From: an uncultured bacterium
GTDB lineage: Bacteria > Verrucomicrobiota > Kiritimatiellia > PWTM01
Length of the DNA stretch: 58,890 bases
Direction: 5' to 3'
NCBI GenBank assembly: GCA_938010045.1
Contig: CALLFZ010000035.1
Location: 1-58,890 of the forward strand
The notes beneath the pieces were generated by a model. The model was not told the origin of the DNA and did not search any database. It worked only from the letters and a program-made list of their open reading frames with translations. The translations under genes and the position numbers were made by a program. Positions 42,939 through 51,351 of the stretch are shown here, piece by piece. Numbering within the stretch: position 1 is the stretch's first letter; each line of letters opens with the position of its first letter.

Positions 42939-44927
42939 TCAGCGGTGGGCTTCGGGCCGTCGCTCTGTGCCGCTCCCGCCGGACAAGGGGGCGGGATCAA
43001 GCCAGGGCGCGCAACCGCTGAGGGTGACGCTGTAGTCTTCGAGCCGTCCGACACTCGGACGCGAACACCGAAGTTGTACGATGCCGTCCTCGACCGGTCG
43101 GCCGCGAAGGACGACCGGCCGGATGATGTTGTCGGCCGCGCCGAGGACGCGGCCGGCACGGTCGGTGAGTTCGGCGCGCACGGCCTCATCGGGCTCCGAG
43201 CCCACCACCACGATCGCCCACTGGTCCGAGTGGGGCGGTACCCGCAGCGCGAACGCGCCCTCCCAGCCGAACAGATGCACGACGGAGTCTGCGCACAAGC
43301 GGAGGTTCCCGCGCCGGTTCGAGAGTGAAATGGCTGCAGTGTTGCCGTGGAGCTTTAGTCTCCATGGCGGAGAACCGTGGGGCCCGAATTGCCAGATGAC
43401 CGAGGCGCTCGGTGAGAGATTCGTCGCCAGCACCGTTCGCCCGTCAGCTCCGATCGCACGGGCTTCGATTCGATCCGCCTGACCCGACCGGCCGATTTCG
43501 ATCGCGACCTCTCCGACGCCGTCGGCGTCAGGCCAAAGTAGGGCTTCGGCGTCGTGCCGGAGGCGCCAACGCACAGAACGCAGCTCGCGGGCGGGCGGAC
43601 ATTCCGTGGAGCGGATCGCCAAGGGGGGCAGATCCGCGAACGTCAGCTCCGGTTGCCATTCCCGCAGCCGGGCGGCTGTGAAGGGGTCCGTTCGCCGTTC
43701 CTCGGGTGGTTCGACGACGTGTAGGTGTCCGCCCAGCCGATCGAGTCGAGGAAGGGCGGATTCGTACCGGACCGCGGCTGGTGGAGTCTCGCGATCCGGC
43801 AGGCGCACTTGCACATCTTCCATTTGAATTCCGCCCAAGGGGTGGATGAATCCCCGCTGACTGCGCAGCACCACCGGGGGCTGTCGCGCCGCGCCGCTTT
43901 CGACGTTGACGCGGCGAAACACCAGGCTGAGCGCGCCAGCGCCGCAATTCCGGATATCGATCGGGGATACGGTCCCCGACCGCAACTCGCAGTCGCTGAC
44001 GATGATCTCGCCGCGCGTCGGGCCGCGATCGCGCGCGCCGGTCCACTCAAACGCCGCGCGCCGGTTTCCATGGGCTCGGCAGCGCTCCAGGCGGATCGCG
44101 ACCGGTGTGGACGTGGCATGGAGGTTCGCAAGGTGAAACTGAAAGCCTGCGCCGTGGTTGTCTGCTGAGACACAGTCCAGGATGCGTACGCCGGTGACTT
44201 GCTCCCAAGGGTGGTTCGGCTCCACGTCAAGCCCCGACCGGGGGGCGGTACCGCACGTTCCCTGCATCACGACTCGTTCGAGGAGTAGGTCATCCACCGT
44301 GATGACGCTGATTCCCTGGCGATGGTGGCGATCGAAGACAACGTCGCGGACGACGATGTTCCGAGATGGCTCGCGGCTCGGTCCGGCGCCCACGTAGAGG
44401 CCGTCGCCGCCGCTACGTTCGATGCGGAGTGTGTCGATGCGCACGTTCACTGCGCCGTGAAGGCGCACTGTGTGCCGCCACTCCGACGGACGGTAGGTCG
44501 GTCCCGCGTAGTCCTCTGGCCACATGCGGAGGGTGCCCCCGCCGGTCAGCGTTACGTTCGACACCGCCCGCAAAGTCAGCAGGGAGTCCCCCGGGCCGTG
44601 GAAGGCTCCTCGCATGGCCTCGAGCACGGCGCCGCGCTCGATCACAATCTCGCGATCGCCGGCCACCACCAGCGGAAGAACAATCCAAGGTCCTGGGGCG
44701 GGCCTCAGTACGACCCGGGACACCGGCGCGGTGAAGGCGGCCTGCACGCGGGTGGTCGTGTTGGTGGGGTTCCATGCGTCCACGTCGAGCACGATCTCTG
44801 CCGCGGCGGCCGAGGACGCTTGTACTGCTGCCCACAAGACCAGGACGGCGGCGAACCGTCGCGCGGCCCGGTGTGGGTGCATGGCGGTGATCCGCCCGAC
44901 GCGATTCGGTTTCGGCGTTCCGCGCAT
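42939..44927 (-). CDS. Exported right-handed beta-helix protein
   Basis: The 662-residue protein has a signal peptide (hydrophobic RRFAAVLVLWAAVQASSAAAA near residues 24-45). A parallel beta-helix core follows, with strand repeats such as VTLTGGGTLRMW, GDGLYVGAG, VVRDVVFDRHHRQGISV and DCVSADNHGAGFQF. A C-terminal beta domain of about 170 residues completes it. This architecture fits polysaccharide lyases and glycan hydrolases (pectate-lyase fold), but I see no diagnostic catalytic triad. The ATG at 44927 is preceded by AAAGGA; ATG 44882 is an alternative. It is the last gene of the minus-strand cluster, 35 bases after larC. Confidence 0.82.
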   Translation of the reverse strand: MRGTPKPNRVGRITAMHPHRAARRFAAVLVLWAAVQASSAAAAEIVLDVDAWNPTNTTTRVQAAFTAPVSRVVLRPAPGPWIVLPLVVAGDREIVIERGAVLEAMRGAFHGPGDSLLTLRAVSNVTLTGGGTLRMWPEDYAGPTYRPSEWRHTVRLHGAVNVRIDTLRIERSGGDGLYVGAGPSREPSRNIVVRDVVFDRHHRQGISVITVDDLLLERVVMQGTCGTAPRSGLDVEPNHPWEQVTGVRILDCVSADNHGAGFQFHLANLHATSTPVAIRLERCRAHGNRRAAFEWTGARDRGPTRGEIIVSDCELRSGTVSPIDIRNCGAGALSLVFRRVNVESGAARQPPVVLRSQRGFIHPLGGIQMEDVQVRLPDRETPPAAVRYESALPRLDRLGGHLHVVEPPEERRTDPFTAARLREWQPELTFADLPPLAIRSTECPPARELRSVRWRLRHDAEALLWPDADGVGEVAIEIGRSGQADRIEARAIGADGRTVLATNLSPSASVIWQFGPHGSPPWRLKLHGNTAAISLSNRRGNLRLCADSVVHLFGWEGAFALRVPPHSDQWAIVVVGSEPDEAVRAELTDRAGRVLGAADNIIRPVVLRGRPVEDGIVQLRCSRPSVGRLEDYSVTLSGCAPWLDPAPLSGGSGTERRPEAHR

Positions 44928-44962
44928 GACCCGATGTCCTTTCGGCATCGTCGCGGCCATCG

Positions 44963-46174
44963 TCAGGCTTGGCTGGCCAGCCGCATCGCGGCCTCGTACA
45001 CGTGGCGCGGCGGGACTCCGTGCGCCTCGGCGCGCGCGATACAGTCCTCCATTTCCGGCGCGCGGGTCACGATCTGGCCCTTCCAGATGCCCAGCTTGAC
45101 GCGCACTTGGCCCCAGGGTGTTTCGACGGACGTGCAGCGGCGTTCCAATACGGTGCGAGCCGCGCGAGATTCGCGCACGCCGAAGGTGGGGGAGTGGCGG
45201 AAGATCGTCTCGAGCATCGTGTCGCGCCGCGCCGGGTCGCAGAGCACGGTCACAAGAATGCCCGGCCGATGTTTTTTCATCTGGACTGCTGTCGTATACA
45301 CGTCGAGCGCACCGAGCGCGCGCAGCCGTTCGACCAGCACGCCGATCCATTCGCCGGTCGCATCGTCGAGGTGGGTTTCCATCACGATGCACTCCTCCGG
45401 CGAGCCCGCTTCGGGCGCGATCGTTTCGTAGAGAACGGCGCGCGCGCAGTTCGGGCGTCCGCGCAACCGCCGGTGGCCCCAGCCGAGGCCGGTCGCTCGG
45501 ATCGCGCGCGCCTCCGATGACGGCCGCGCCGCCCCCGCCCATGCCGTCAGCAGCGCGGCGCCGGTCGGTGTCACTGTTTCGGCTTCTTCCTCGATGTTGC
45601 GCAGGGGCCATCCTTTGAGGAGCTCCGCCACCGCCGGGGCGGGCAGGGGGTAGATGCCGTGCGCGCACCGCACCTCGCCGTGCCCGAGCGGGAAGGGGCC
45701 GACCTCGACGACGTCGACGCCGAGCGAGTCAAGCGCCATGCAGGCGCCGACGATGTCGGCGATGGAGTCCGCCGCGCCGATTTCGTGGAACTCGACCTCG
45801 TCGGCCGGGATCCCATGGACACGTCCCTCGGCTTCGGCGAGCCGAGCGAATACCGCAACGGCGAGCGTCTTCGCGCGCAGGGGTAGGGCGGCGGTTTCAA
45901 TGATCGCGCGGATCTCGCGCCACGCGCGGTGCGCGTGAGTGTGGGAATGACCGCGCTGGCCCTGTTGCGCCTCCAGGGCCGGCGTTCGAACGTGGACGCG
46001 CAGGCCGGTCAATCCGCCCTCGCGCACCGCTTCGACCTGAATCTGCACGTCGTTCAGGCCGCAGGCACGGACGGCCGACTCCACGGCGGTGCGGTCCGCG
46101 CCCAAGTCCAGCAAGGCCGCGAGGGCCATGTCGCCCGAGATGCCGCCGACCAGGTCCCATCGGAGAATCTTCAC
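44963..46174 (-). CDS. larC: LarC: nickel insertion into pincer nucleotide cofactor
   Basis: This 403-residue cytoplasmic protein inserts nickel into the pyridinium dithiocarboxylate mononucleotide to finish the nickel-pincer cofactor of lactate racemase-type enzymes. The start LRWDLVGGISGDMALAALLD, the His-rich HSHTHAHR and VEFHEIGAADSIADIVG are typical. The C-terminal domain (ECIVMETHLDDATGEWIG onward) is fused in one frame. In some lactobacilli LarC is made by a ribosomal frameshift; none is needed here. The GTG start at 46174 has GGAGG just upstream and overlaps the larB stop. LarA and LarE are not encoded in the window. Confidence 0.93.
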   Translation of the reverse strand: MKILRWDLVGGISGDMALAALLDLGADRTAVESAVRACGLNDVQIQVEAVREGGLTGLRVHVRTPALEAQQGQRGHSHTHAHRAWREIRAIIETAALPLRAKTLAVAVFARLAEAEGRVHGIPADEVEFHEIGAADSIADIVGACMALDSLGVDVVEVGPFPLGHGEVRCAHGIYPLPAPAVAELLKGWPLRNIEEEAETVTPTGAALLTAWAGAARPSSEARAIRATGLGWGHRRLRGRPNCARAVLYETIAPEAGSPEECIVMETHLDDATGEWIGVLVERLRALGALDVYTTAVQMKKHRPGILVTVLCDPARRDTMLETIFRHSPTFGVRESRAARTVLERRCTSVETPWGQVRVKLGIWKGQIVTRAPEMEDCIARAEAHGVPPRHVYEAAMRLASQA

Positions 46175-46926
46175 TGTGCCTCCAATGCCCGCCGGTTGAT
46201 CAGTCCGGCCGCGACGCCCGCGCCGAAGCCGTTGTCCACGTTCACCACCGTCACGCCCGGTACGCACGAATTGAGCATCGCGAGCAGTGGAGCGAGCCCT
46301 CCCATGTGCGCGCCGTAGCCGACGCTGACCGGCACGGCGATGACCGGGCGGTCGACGAGGCCCGCGACGACCGAAGGCAGCGCGCCTTCCATGCCGGCGA
46401 CGACGACGACCGCATTCGCTGCGCGCAGCGTTGCAAGGTGTGGCAGTAGACGATGAAGCCCGGCCACACCGCAGTCCCAGATGCGGTCCACCGCCGCCCC
46501 CATGCGTTCAGCCGTGAGGGCGGCCTCCTCGCCGACGGGTAGGTCGGCTGTGCCGCCCGAGACCACCGCCACGCGGCCGCGCGGCGGCGACAGCGGTTCG
46601 AGGTCGGCGGTCACGCATCGCGCGGCCGCGTGGTGCACCGCGCCGGGCAACGCCTCGCACAACGCGCTCGCCTGCTCGGCCGATACGCGGCTGGCCATCA
46701 CGTGCCGCTCGCGTTCCAGGAGCTGACGCGAAATCTCAACAATTTGCTCGACGGATTTTCCGGGGCCAAACACCACCTCCGGCACGCCGCACCGCCGGCG
46801 CCGATCGAGGTCCAGCCGCGCAAAGCCGAGCCCGAGCTCGATGCGGGATGCGATCGCAGCGGCGGCGTCGGAGGGCGAGAGTTCGCCGCGCGCCACCTGT
46901 CGTAGAAGTGCCTCGAGATGCTCCAT
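46171..46926 (-). CDS. larB: LarB: nicotinate adenine dinucleotide carboxylase/hydrolase
   Basis: The 251-residue PurE-like protein carboxylates nicotinic acid adenine dinucleotide, the first step of nickel-pincer nucleotide synthesis. The C-terminal half resembles AIR carboxylase (RVAVVSGGTADLPVGEEAA, DCGVAGLHRLLPHL, VVAGMEGALPSVVAGL, SVGYGAHMGGL). The N-terminal ~90 residues are helical, as in LarB. The ATG is preceded by GGAG. The stop overlaps larC, so the two are translated together. An earlier annotation style calls this family NCAIR mutase-like. Confidence 0.93.
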   Translation of the reverse strand: MEHLEALLRQVARGELSPSDAAAAIASRIELGLGFARLDLDRRRRCGVPEVVFGPGKSVEQIVEISRQLLERERHVMASRVSAEQASALCEALPGAVHHAAARCVTADLEPLSPPRGRVAVVSGGTADLPVGEEAALTAERMGAAVDRIWDCGVAGLHRLLPHLATLRAANAVVVVAGMEGALPSVVAGLVDRPVIAVPVSVGYGAHMGGLAPLLAMLNSCVPGVTVVNVDNGFGAGVAAGLINRRALEAQ

Positions 46927-46997
46927 TGTTCGGTCTCCGTCCGGTTCCGCGGCGTGCGGCCGGACGTGCTGCTGCTTACGACAACCCGGCGTTGGGA

Positions 46998-48296
46998 TCA
47001 ACCCGGTCCGGCCGCGGATTCGAGCGCAGGCTCTTCGACCCATCGGTACTCGGTCGATTCCCGCGCCGCCCGCGCCGCATCCTCGGCGGCGCGAAGCACC
47101 GCCGCGAGCCAGGCGCTCGCCGTCGGGAACGAATCCGGTCGCAGCCAAACCCAACGGCGGTGGTGGGCCTCGAACATGCGGTGAGCGATTTCCGCGCCGA
47201 TCCGCCCCCAATTCACCATGCCCGAGGCGCGCGGCATCGCCGCGCGCCGAGCCGTGATGACCTCCCAGAGCGTTCGCAATCGTCGGGACGGCGGCCGGGC
47301 TACTCGCAGGCGCAGCTGCCAGAGTCCGGAGGCAGGGCGCCAGGCGAAGATCTCCGCACAGTCCGCGTTGACCGAGGCAGCGACGATCGCGATTGGGGTT
47401 AGAGATCGAGGGTGACGACTGTGGTCGGGTCGGATCTCGACGACCTTGTTCATGAGCGGCCGCCAGCGGCGGATCCATCGGTCCTCATAGAGCCTGGCCT
47501 CCAACACGGAGCCGACCTCGCGGTACTCGATCGCCCGCACGCGCCGCGCCAGTTCCAGCGTTTTGGGTGTGGGCGAGTCGGTCGGGCGCAGATGCTCGGC
47601 CATGCGGCGGCGGAGGTTGCCGGTCTGGCCGATGTAGATCACGTGGCGTGAGGCATCGAGCAACCGGTAGACCGCTGGCCGTTGAGGCAGCCGTTCAAGA
47701 TCTTCGCGCCGGAGCGACACAGCGCCGCTGGCCACCCATGAACGAGGACGTGACGCGCGGCAGAACAGCTCGTTCCAGCTCCAACCGCGCTCCTGCGCCT
47801 CTCGCAGCACCGCCCACAGCAGCTCGCCAACGCGGTCATCCATCGCCGATTCCTCATTCGCGACGCCGCCCACACCCATCGCGGCGAGCAGCGCCTCGCC
47901 CGAGGCGCGTGCGGGCAGTGGGGGCCTCAGTGCGAGCACGGCGCGGCGCAGGTCGAGCAGGCGGTGGCTCGCCCGCGCCGCGATCGTGGCGGCGCGTACA
48001 AGAAACTGGCGGGCCGCGCCGCCCCAAATTACGAGTACGTGCGGCGGCGACGCCACCTGCCCAAGCGCCTCGCGGAGGGTTTCGTCAACATTGCACTCGC
48101 CGGTCCGTAGATCGAGCTCGCCGCGCGCGTCGCCGATGAGTCGCCCACCATCGTACTGCAGCAGCCGTGCTCGAAGACGATGGTTCGCCCCATCGGTCGC
48201 CGCGCCGAGCAATGCGATTCGAACGCCGTCCTGCAGCGCCTCATCCAGCAAGCGGTCGGTGGGGCGGGCGCGGGTCAAACCGTCTACCGGTTCCAT
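46998..48296 (-). CDS. GIY-YIG domain protein of unknown function
   Basis: The 432-residue protein has a central GIY-YIG-type nuclease module (PAVYRLLDASRHVIYIGQTGNLRRRM, about 220-250). Conserved Arg and Glu follow (RAIEYREVGSVLEARLYED). This resembles the endonuclease part of UvrC or Cho, but the rest matches neither. The N-terminal ~200 residues look like a separate alpha/beta domain and the C-terminal ~130 are basic and helical. No zinc fingers were seen. It may act on DNA repair intermediates, which would fit the glycosylase in the same cluster. The start at 48296 overlaps the SGNH gene by 13 bases. Confidence 0.8.
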   Translation of the reverse strand: MEPVDGLTRARPTDRLLDEALQDGVRIALLGAATDGANHRLRARLLQYDGGRLIGDARGELDLRTGECNVDETLREALGQVASPPHVLVIWGGAARQFLVRAATIAARASHRLLDLRRAVLALRPPLPARASGEALLAAMGVGGVANEESAMDDRVGELLWAVLREAQERGWSWNELFCRASRPRSWVASGAVSLRREDLERLPQRPAVYRLLDASRHVIYIGQTGNLRRRMAEHLRPTDSPTPKTLELARRVRAIEYREVGSVLEARLYEDRWIRRWRPLMNKVVEIRPDHSRHPRSLTPIAIVAASVNADCAEIFAWRPASGLWQLRLRVARPPSRRLRTLWEVITARRAAMPRASGMVNWGRIGAEIAHRMFEAHHRRWVWLRPDSFPTASAWLAAVLRAAEDAARAARESTEYRWVEEPALESAAGPG

Positions 48297-49180
48297 TGGG
48301 TGACGAGGCACCCCAGGCTCCGCGGCCCGCTCCGTTCGTGTGGCGCGAGGGACACAGTGAGGCCTCGCACCGCCGCGCCGATCCGGCTGGCGGGCCAAGC
48401 ATCGCCACAACCGACGACACGACGTTCGCTCACTCCGGTTCCATCGGCGGTGTCCGTGGCGGTCATGCCGTACGGGGACTCCGGCTCGAGACGGTCGGCT
48501 CCGGGGAGGCGGGATCGCAGTCCTTCATACACGAGCGCGGCGATCGCCCGCGCGCCCTCCTCGTCCGGATGCACCCCGTCGGGGAAACGGTCACGGGCGC
48601 CGAGCAGCGGCGTATGTAGGTCGATCACGTGCGCCCGGCATTCGGCGGCCACTTCGCACCACCGCAGAATGACGAACTTCCGCAGAAGTGAGCCGTCGAC
48701 GCCGTGCGGGTTCTCCCAGGCCGGGGTGGGCAGCGCGACGAAGACCCTGGGACGCGACGGAAGCGCCTGAAACCGGCGCACGAGATCGGCGGCGTCGCGT
48801 TTGAATTCGCCGAGTTTCGGCCGGTTCGGCGGCCGGGTGTCGTTGGCGCCGAGCAGCACGACGACGGCGTCGGGCGCAAACGCTGTGGCGGCGCGGAACT
48901 CGGAGGTCCGCAAGTATGGGTGGTCGCCGTCGCGCAGGAGCGTGCGCCCGGGCGCGCCGAAGTTGCCGACCACCACACGGCCGGTGGGAAAGCGTTCAGC
49001 GAGGCGGGCCGGATAGCTGCGGGTGGCCGGCGCGGCGAGACCGGCACCGTACGTAATGCTGTCGCCGACGCACGCGATGCGAAACCGTGCCGAACTGCTC
49101 GTGAGGTGGGAGAGGGTGTCCGCCGCACCGATGGCGGCGGGCAGCGCGAGAACCGCGCCCAATGCCGCTGCCCACCTCAC
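48284..49180 (-). CDS. Exported SGNH/GDSL-type esterase
   Basis: The 298-residue protein has a signal peptide (about 1-20, ALGAVLALPAAIGAA). SGNH hydrolase blocks follow: GDSITYGAG with the nucleophile Ser, GAND, and DGVHPDEEGA with the catalytic Asp and His. A family member would deacetylate or de-esterify glycans or lipids outside the cytoplasm. The last ~60 residues are an unconserved basic tail. The GTG at 49180 overlaps the stop of the upstream redoxin-like gene (GTGA). Confidence 0.88.
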   Translation of the reverse strand: MRWAAALGAVLALPAAIGAADTLSHLTSSSARFRIACVGDSITYGAGLAAPATRSYPARLAERFPTGRVVVGNFGAPGRTLLRDGDHPYLRTSEFRAATAFAPDAVVVLLGANDTRPPNRPKLGEFKRDAADLVRRFQALPSRPRVFVALPTPAWENPHGVDGSLLRKFVILRWCEVAAECRAHVIDLHTPLLGARDRFPDGVHPDEEGARAIAALVYEGLRSRLPGADRLEPESPYGMTATDTADGTGVSERRVVGCGDAWPASRIGAAVRGLTVSLAPHERSGPRSLGCLVTQWNR

Positions 49181-50184
49181 GGCGATTCCGTCAACAGCCG
49201 CGCGACCGCGTCGGCCAGCGCCGCGCCGGTCAGGTTGCGTGCACGGATCCGCCCCTCCCGATCCAGCAAAAAGCTCGCGTTCTCGCCGGGAATTCCCAAC
49301 CGTATGATCAGGCTGCGCGCGGTGCGGCCCTCGACCTGCGGCCACGCCATTCCCGGCCGCTGCGCGATGTACTGCCGGATCGCCGCCGCGTCGAGATTTT
49401 GACAGATGCCAAGGATCTCGAAGCCCTGAGCGGCGAATCTCTGCCGGGTCCGGACCCGAAACGGAATCTCACGCTCGTACGGCACCGAGCCGGCCACCCA
49501 GACGTCGATCAGCACCACGCGTCCCCGCATCGAACCTGGCGAGTATTGGAGCCCGTCAATGTCCGTGAGCAGGAAGTCCGGCATACGCGCGCCAGGGGCG
49601 GCGAGCGCCGCATCGAGATACTTTTGCATCGCGAGCATCACCGGCGACTCGGTCTGCGGTGAGCGTGGCCGCACCATGGCCACCACCGGCGCGGGATCGG
49701 GCGTTGCGGTATAGGCGAAGGCCGGCGGATCGTAGACGGGACTCACGCGGTACTCGGTCATGAGCCGACGGATCGCATCGGCGTCACCGAGCTTCGAGAG
49801 CATTTCCGCCTCGGTCAAATAGAGCTGCCGCACCTCGGGCCACGGCTTTGAGCCATGGCGCGCGCGGGCCGAGCGCACGAGCGACACCGCGCGCGAGGGG
49901 TCGCGCCGCAGCTCCCCCCAGGCGCGCGCTTGTGCGACGACCGCAAGTACTTCAATCTGGCCTTCGCCCGCCGAGCGCGCCCGGGCTGCGAGTGCATCCA
50001 GATCGCCGATCAACTGAGCCCACTGCGACTCTGAGATCACGCGGTCGCCCATCGCTTGCAACTGGGTCTGCAGGCGGTTCAACTCGCTCCGGAGGTCCTG
50101 TGCCCGTGCCGTTGGGCCGACAAGCTGTCCGAGCAGAATCACCGTACCAGTCATCGCCGCGATGTGTCGAAGTATTCGCGTCAT
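49177..50184 (-). CDS. Exported thioredoxin-fold protein lacking the CxxC motif
   Basis: The 335-residue protein has a signal peptide (about 1-28, ending ARA) and a helical N-terminal half. The C-terminal domain (about 195-335) has the TlpA/AhpC-TSA layout: MPDFLLTDIDG, VVLIDVWVAGSVPYERE, FEILGICQNLD and ASFLLDREGRI. Where redox members have W-C-x-x-C the sequence reads VWVAGSVPYE, with no Cys. The usual cis-Pro loop is also altered. It is therefore probably not an oxidoreductase but a binding or structural relative. GGGAG lies 9 bases before the ATG. Confidence 0.82.
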   Translation of the reverse strand: MTRILRHIAAMTGTVILLGQLVGPTARAQDLRSELNRLQTQLQAMGDRVISESQWAQLIGDLDALAARARSAGEGQIEVLAVVAQARAWGELRRDPSRAVSLVRSARARHGSKPWPEVRQLYLTEAEMLSKLGDADAIRRLMTEYRVSPVYDPPAFAYTATPDPAPVVAMVRPRSPQTESPVMLAMQKYLDAALAAPGARMPDFLLTDIDGLQYSPGSMRGRVVLIDVWVAGSVPYEREIPFRVRTRQRFAAQGFEILGICQNLDAAAIRQYIAQRPGMAWPQVEGRTARSLIIRLGIPGENASFLLDREGRIRARNLTGAALADAVARLLTESP

Positions 50185-50365
50185 GTCGTCGTCTCCCGCC
50201 GACATCTTACCCGACGGCAACCGCGCGCGCGACTCCGCCGAGGTGGATGTGTCCGTACGGCGCAGTGACATTCACCGAGAATCTGTACCATCACAAGGTG
50301 GAGGCGCGCACGCCGATGGACGGGCCGAGCGGAAGGGGTGGACGCATTCGCCACTCCATCCGCCG

Positions 50366-50950
50366 TCAACAAGTTGGCTGTGGCGGACCGCCGGTGGCCG
50401 GCACGCCCAACTCCCGTAGGGTCCGAACCCAGATGGTCGTTTTGTTTCGCTCCGGCGATGTTGCGTGGGCGGGGCTTGTAGATGGCAATCGCACAAACTC
50501 AAGGTGCTGCGCGCGGCCTCTGAGGCGGGGGAGAATCCGCCGGCGGAACATCTGCTCGGAGAATCGGCCGTTGAACACCACGGCCAGCACGGACGGATGG
50601 CGCCGGAGCCAGCCGGCCACGTCATGGAGTCGCAGCCCCTCCCGCTCGATCGCTTGGTCCGAGCTGCCCGCCCGACGGCATTCCGCCACCACATCCCACA
50701 ACGCCAGCCCGACGCGCCGCAGGCCGTCGCACCTCACGTGATACGGTGCGTCGGCGGGGACGCCCGTCACGCGTTGCATCACGCGCCAGAAGCAGTTGGA
50801 CGGGTGCGCGTAGTATTGCCGAGCCGCCAGCGAGGCGGGCCCCGGCATTGAGCCGAGGATCAACACACGAGGCCGCGCTCCCGTGACCGGCCCGAAAGCG
50901 CGCAATCGCGGCGACGGTCGTCTCACCTGGCCGCGCCGTTCGCGTCCCAT
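50366..50950 (-). CDS. DNA-deoxyinosine glycosylase-like (UDG superfamily)
   Basis: The 194-residue protein has an N-terminal LILGSMPGPASLAARQYYAHPSN, split here by the family loop, matching hypoxanthine/uracil DNA glycosylases of the UDG superfamily. NCFWRVM, LALWDVVAECRRAGSSD and VVFNGRFSEQMF follow. Such an enzyme cuts the base from deaminated adenine (hypoxanthine) to start base excision repair. The ATG at 50950 lies 28 bases inside the PsiE-like gene; no strong ribosome-binding site was seen, so translation is probably coupled. Confidence 0.87.
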   Translation of the reverse strand: MGRERRGQVRRPSPRLRAFGPVTGARPRVLILGSMPGPASLAARQYYAHPSNCFWRVMQRVTGVPADAPYHVRCDGLRRVGLALWDVVAECRRAGSSDQAIEREGLRLHDVAGWLRRHPSVLAVVFNGRFSEQMFRRRILPRLRGRAQHLEFVRLPSTSPAHATSPERNKTTIWVRTLRELGVPATGGPPQPTC

Positions 50951-51351
50951 CGTCGCGAGAATCGCAGCAGGAACAGAGCGGCGGCCAGAGAGGTCACCAC
51001 CGCGGAGATGCCGAGCAGCAGCGCCGGTTCGTTTCGCTCGAGGTCGAAGACGACGATCTTGCGCGCAATCGCGATCAGCGCCACCATGAGGACCACCTCG
51101 ACATCGAAGTGTCGTCCCTCAAGGTAGAGCCGCACCACGTAAACCAGCTCGATCGCGATCAAAACCACGAGGAAAAGACCCAACAAGCGCAGCAGTTCGG
51201 CGACGTCGAGACGACCGATCGGCGGCGTGACCAGATCGAGCGCGAGCGTGACGCCGAGGTCCACGGCGCCCGCGATCACCACGACGGTGAGCATCCACAT
51301 CAACGCGGCGGCCACCCAGCGGATCGCCCGGTCAATCCAGGGGAATGTCAC
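50923..51351 (-). CDS. psiE: PsiE-family inner membrane protein
   Basis: The 142-residue protein has four hydrophobic helices and matches the phosphate-starvation-inducible PsiE family. It shows IELVYVVRLYLEGRHFDVEVVLMV, split by charged residues, then ALIAIARKIVVFDLE. The GTG start at 51351 is preceded by GGAG at 9 bases. The role of PsiE is poorly known; it has been tied to phosphate stress. The link to the polyphosphate genes 12 kb away is only suggestive. It is the first intact gene of the minus-strand cluster. Confidence 0.85.
   Translation of the reverse strand: MTFPWIDRAIRWVAAALMWMLTVVVIAGAVDLGVTLALDLVTPPIGRLDVAELLRLLGLFLVVLIAIELVYVVRLYLEGRHFDVEVVLMVALIAIARKIVVFDLERNEPALLLGISAVVTSLAAALFLLRFSRRWDANGAAR

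Noticed and set aside
42939-45668. A 909-residue form of the beta-helix protein
   Set aside because: The extra N-terminal part is antisense-like Arg-rich sequence across larC; the signal peptide sits at the later start.
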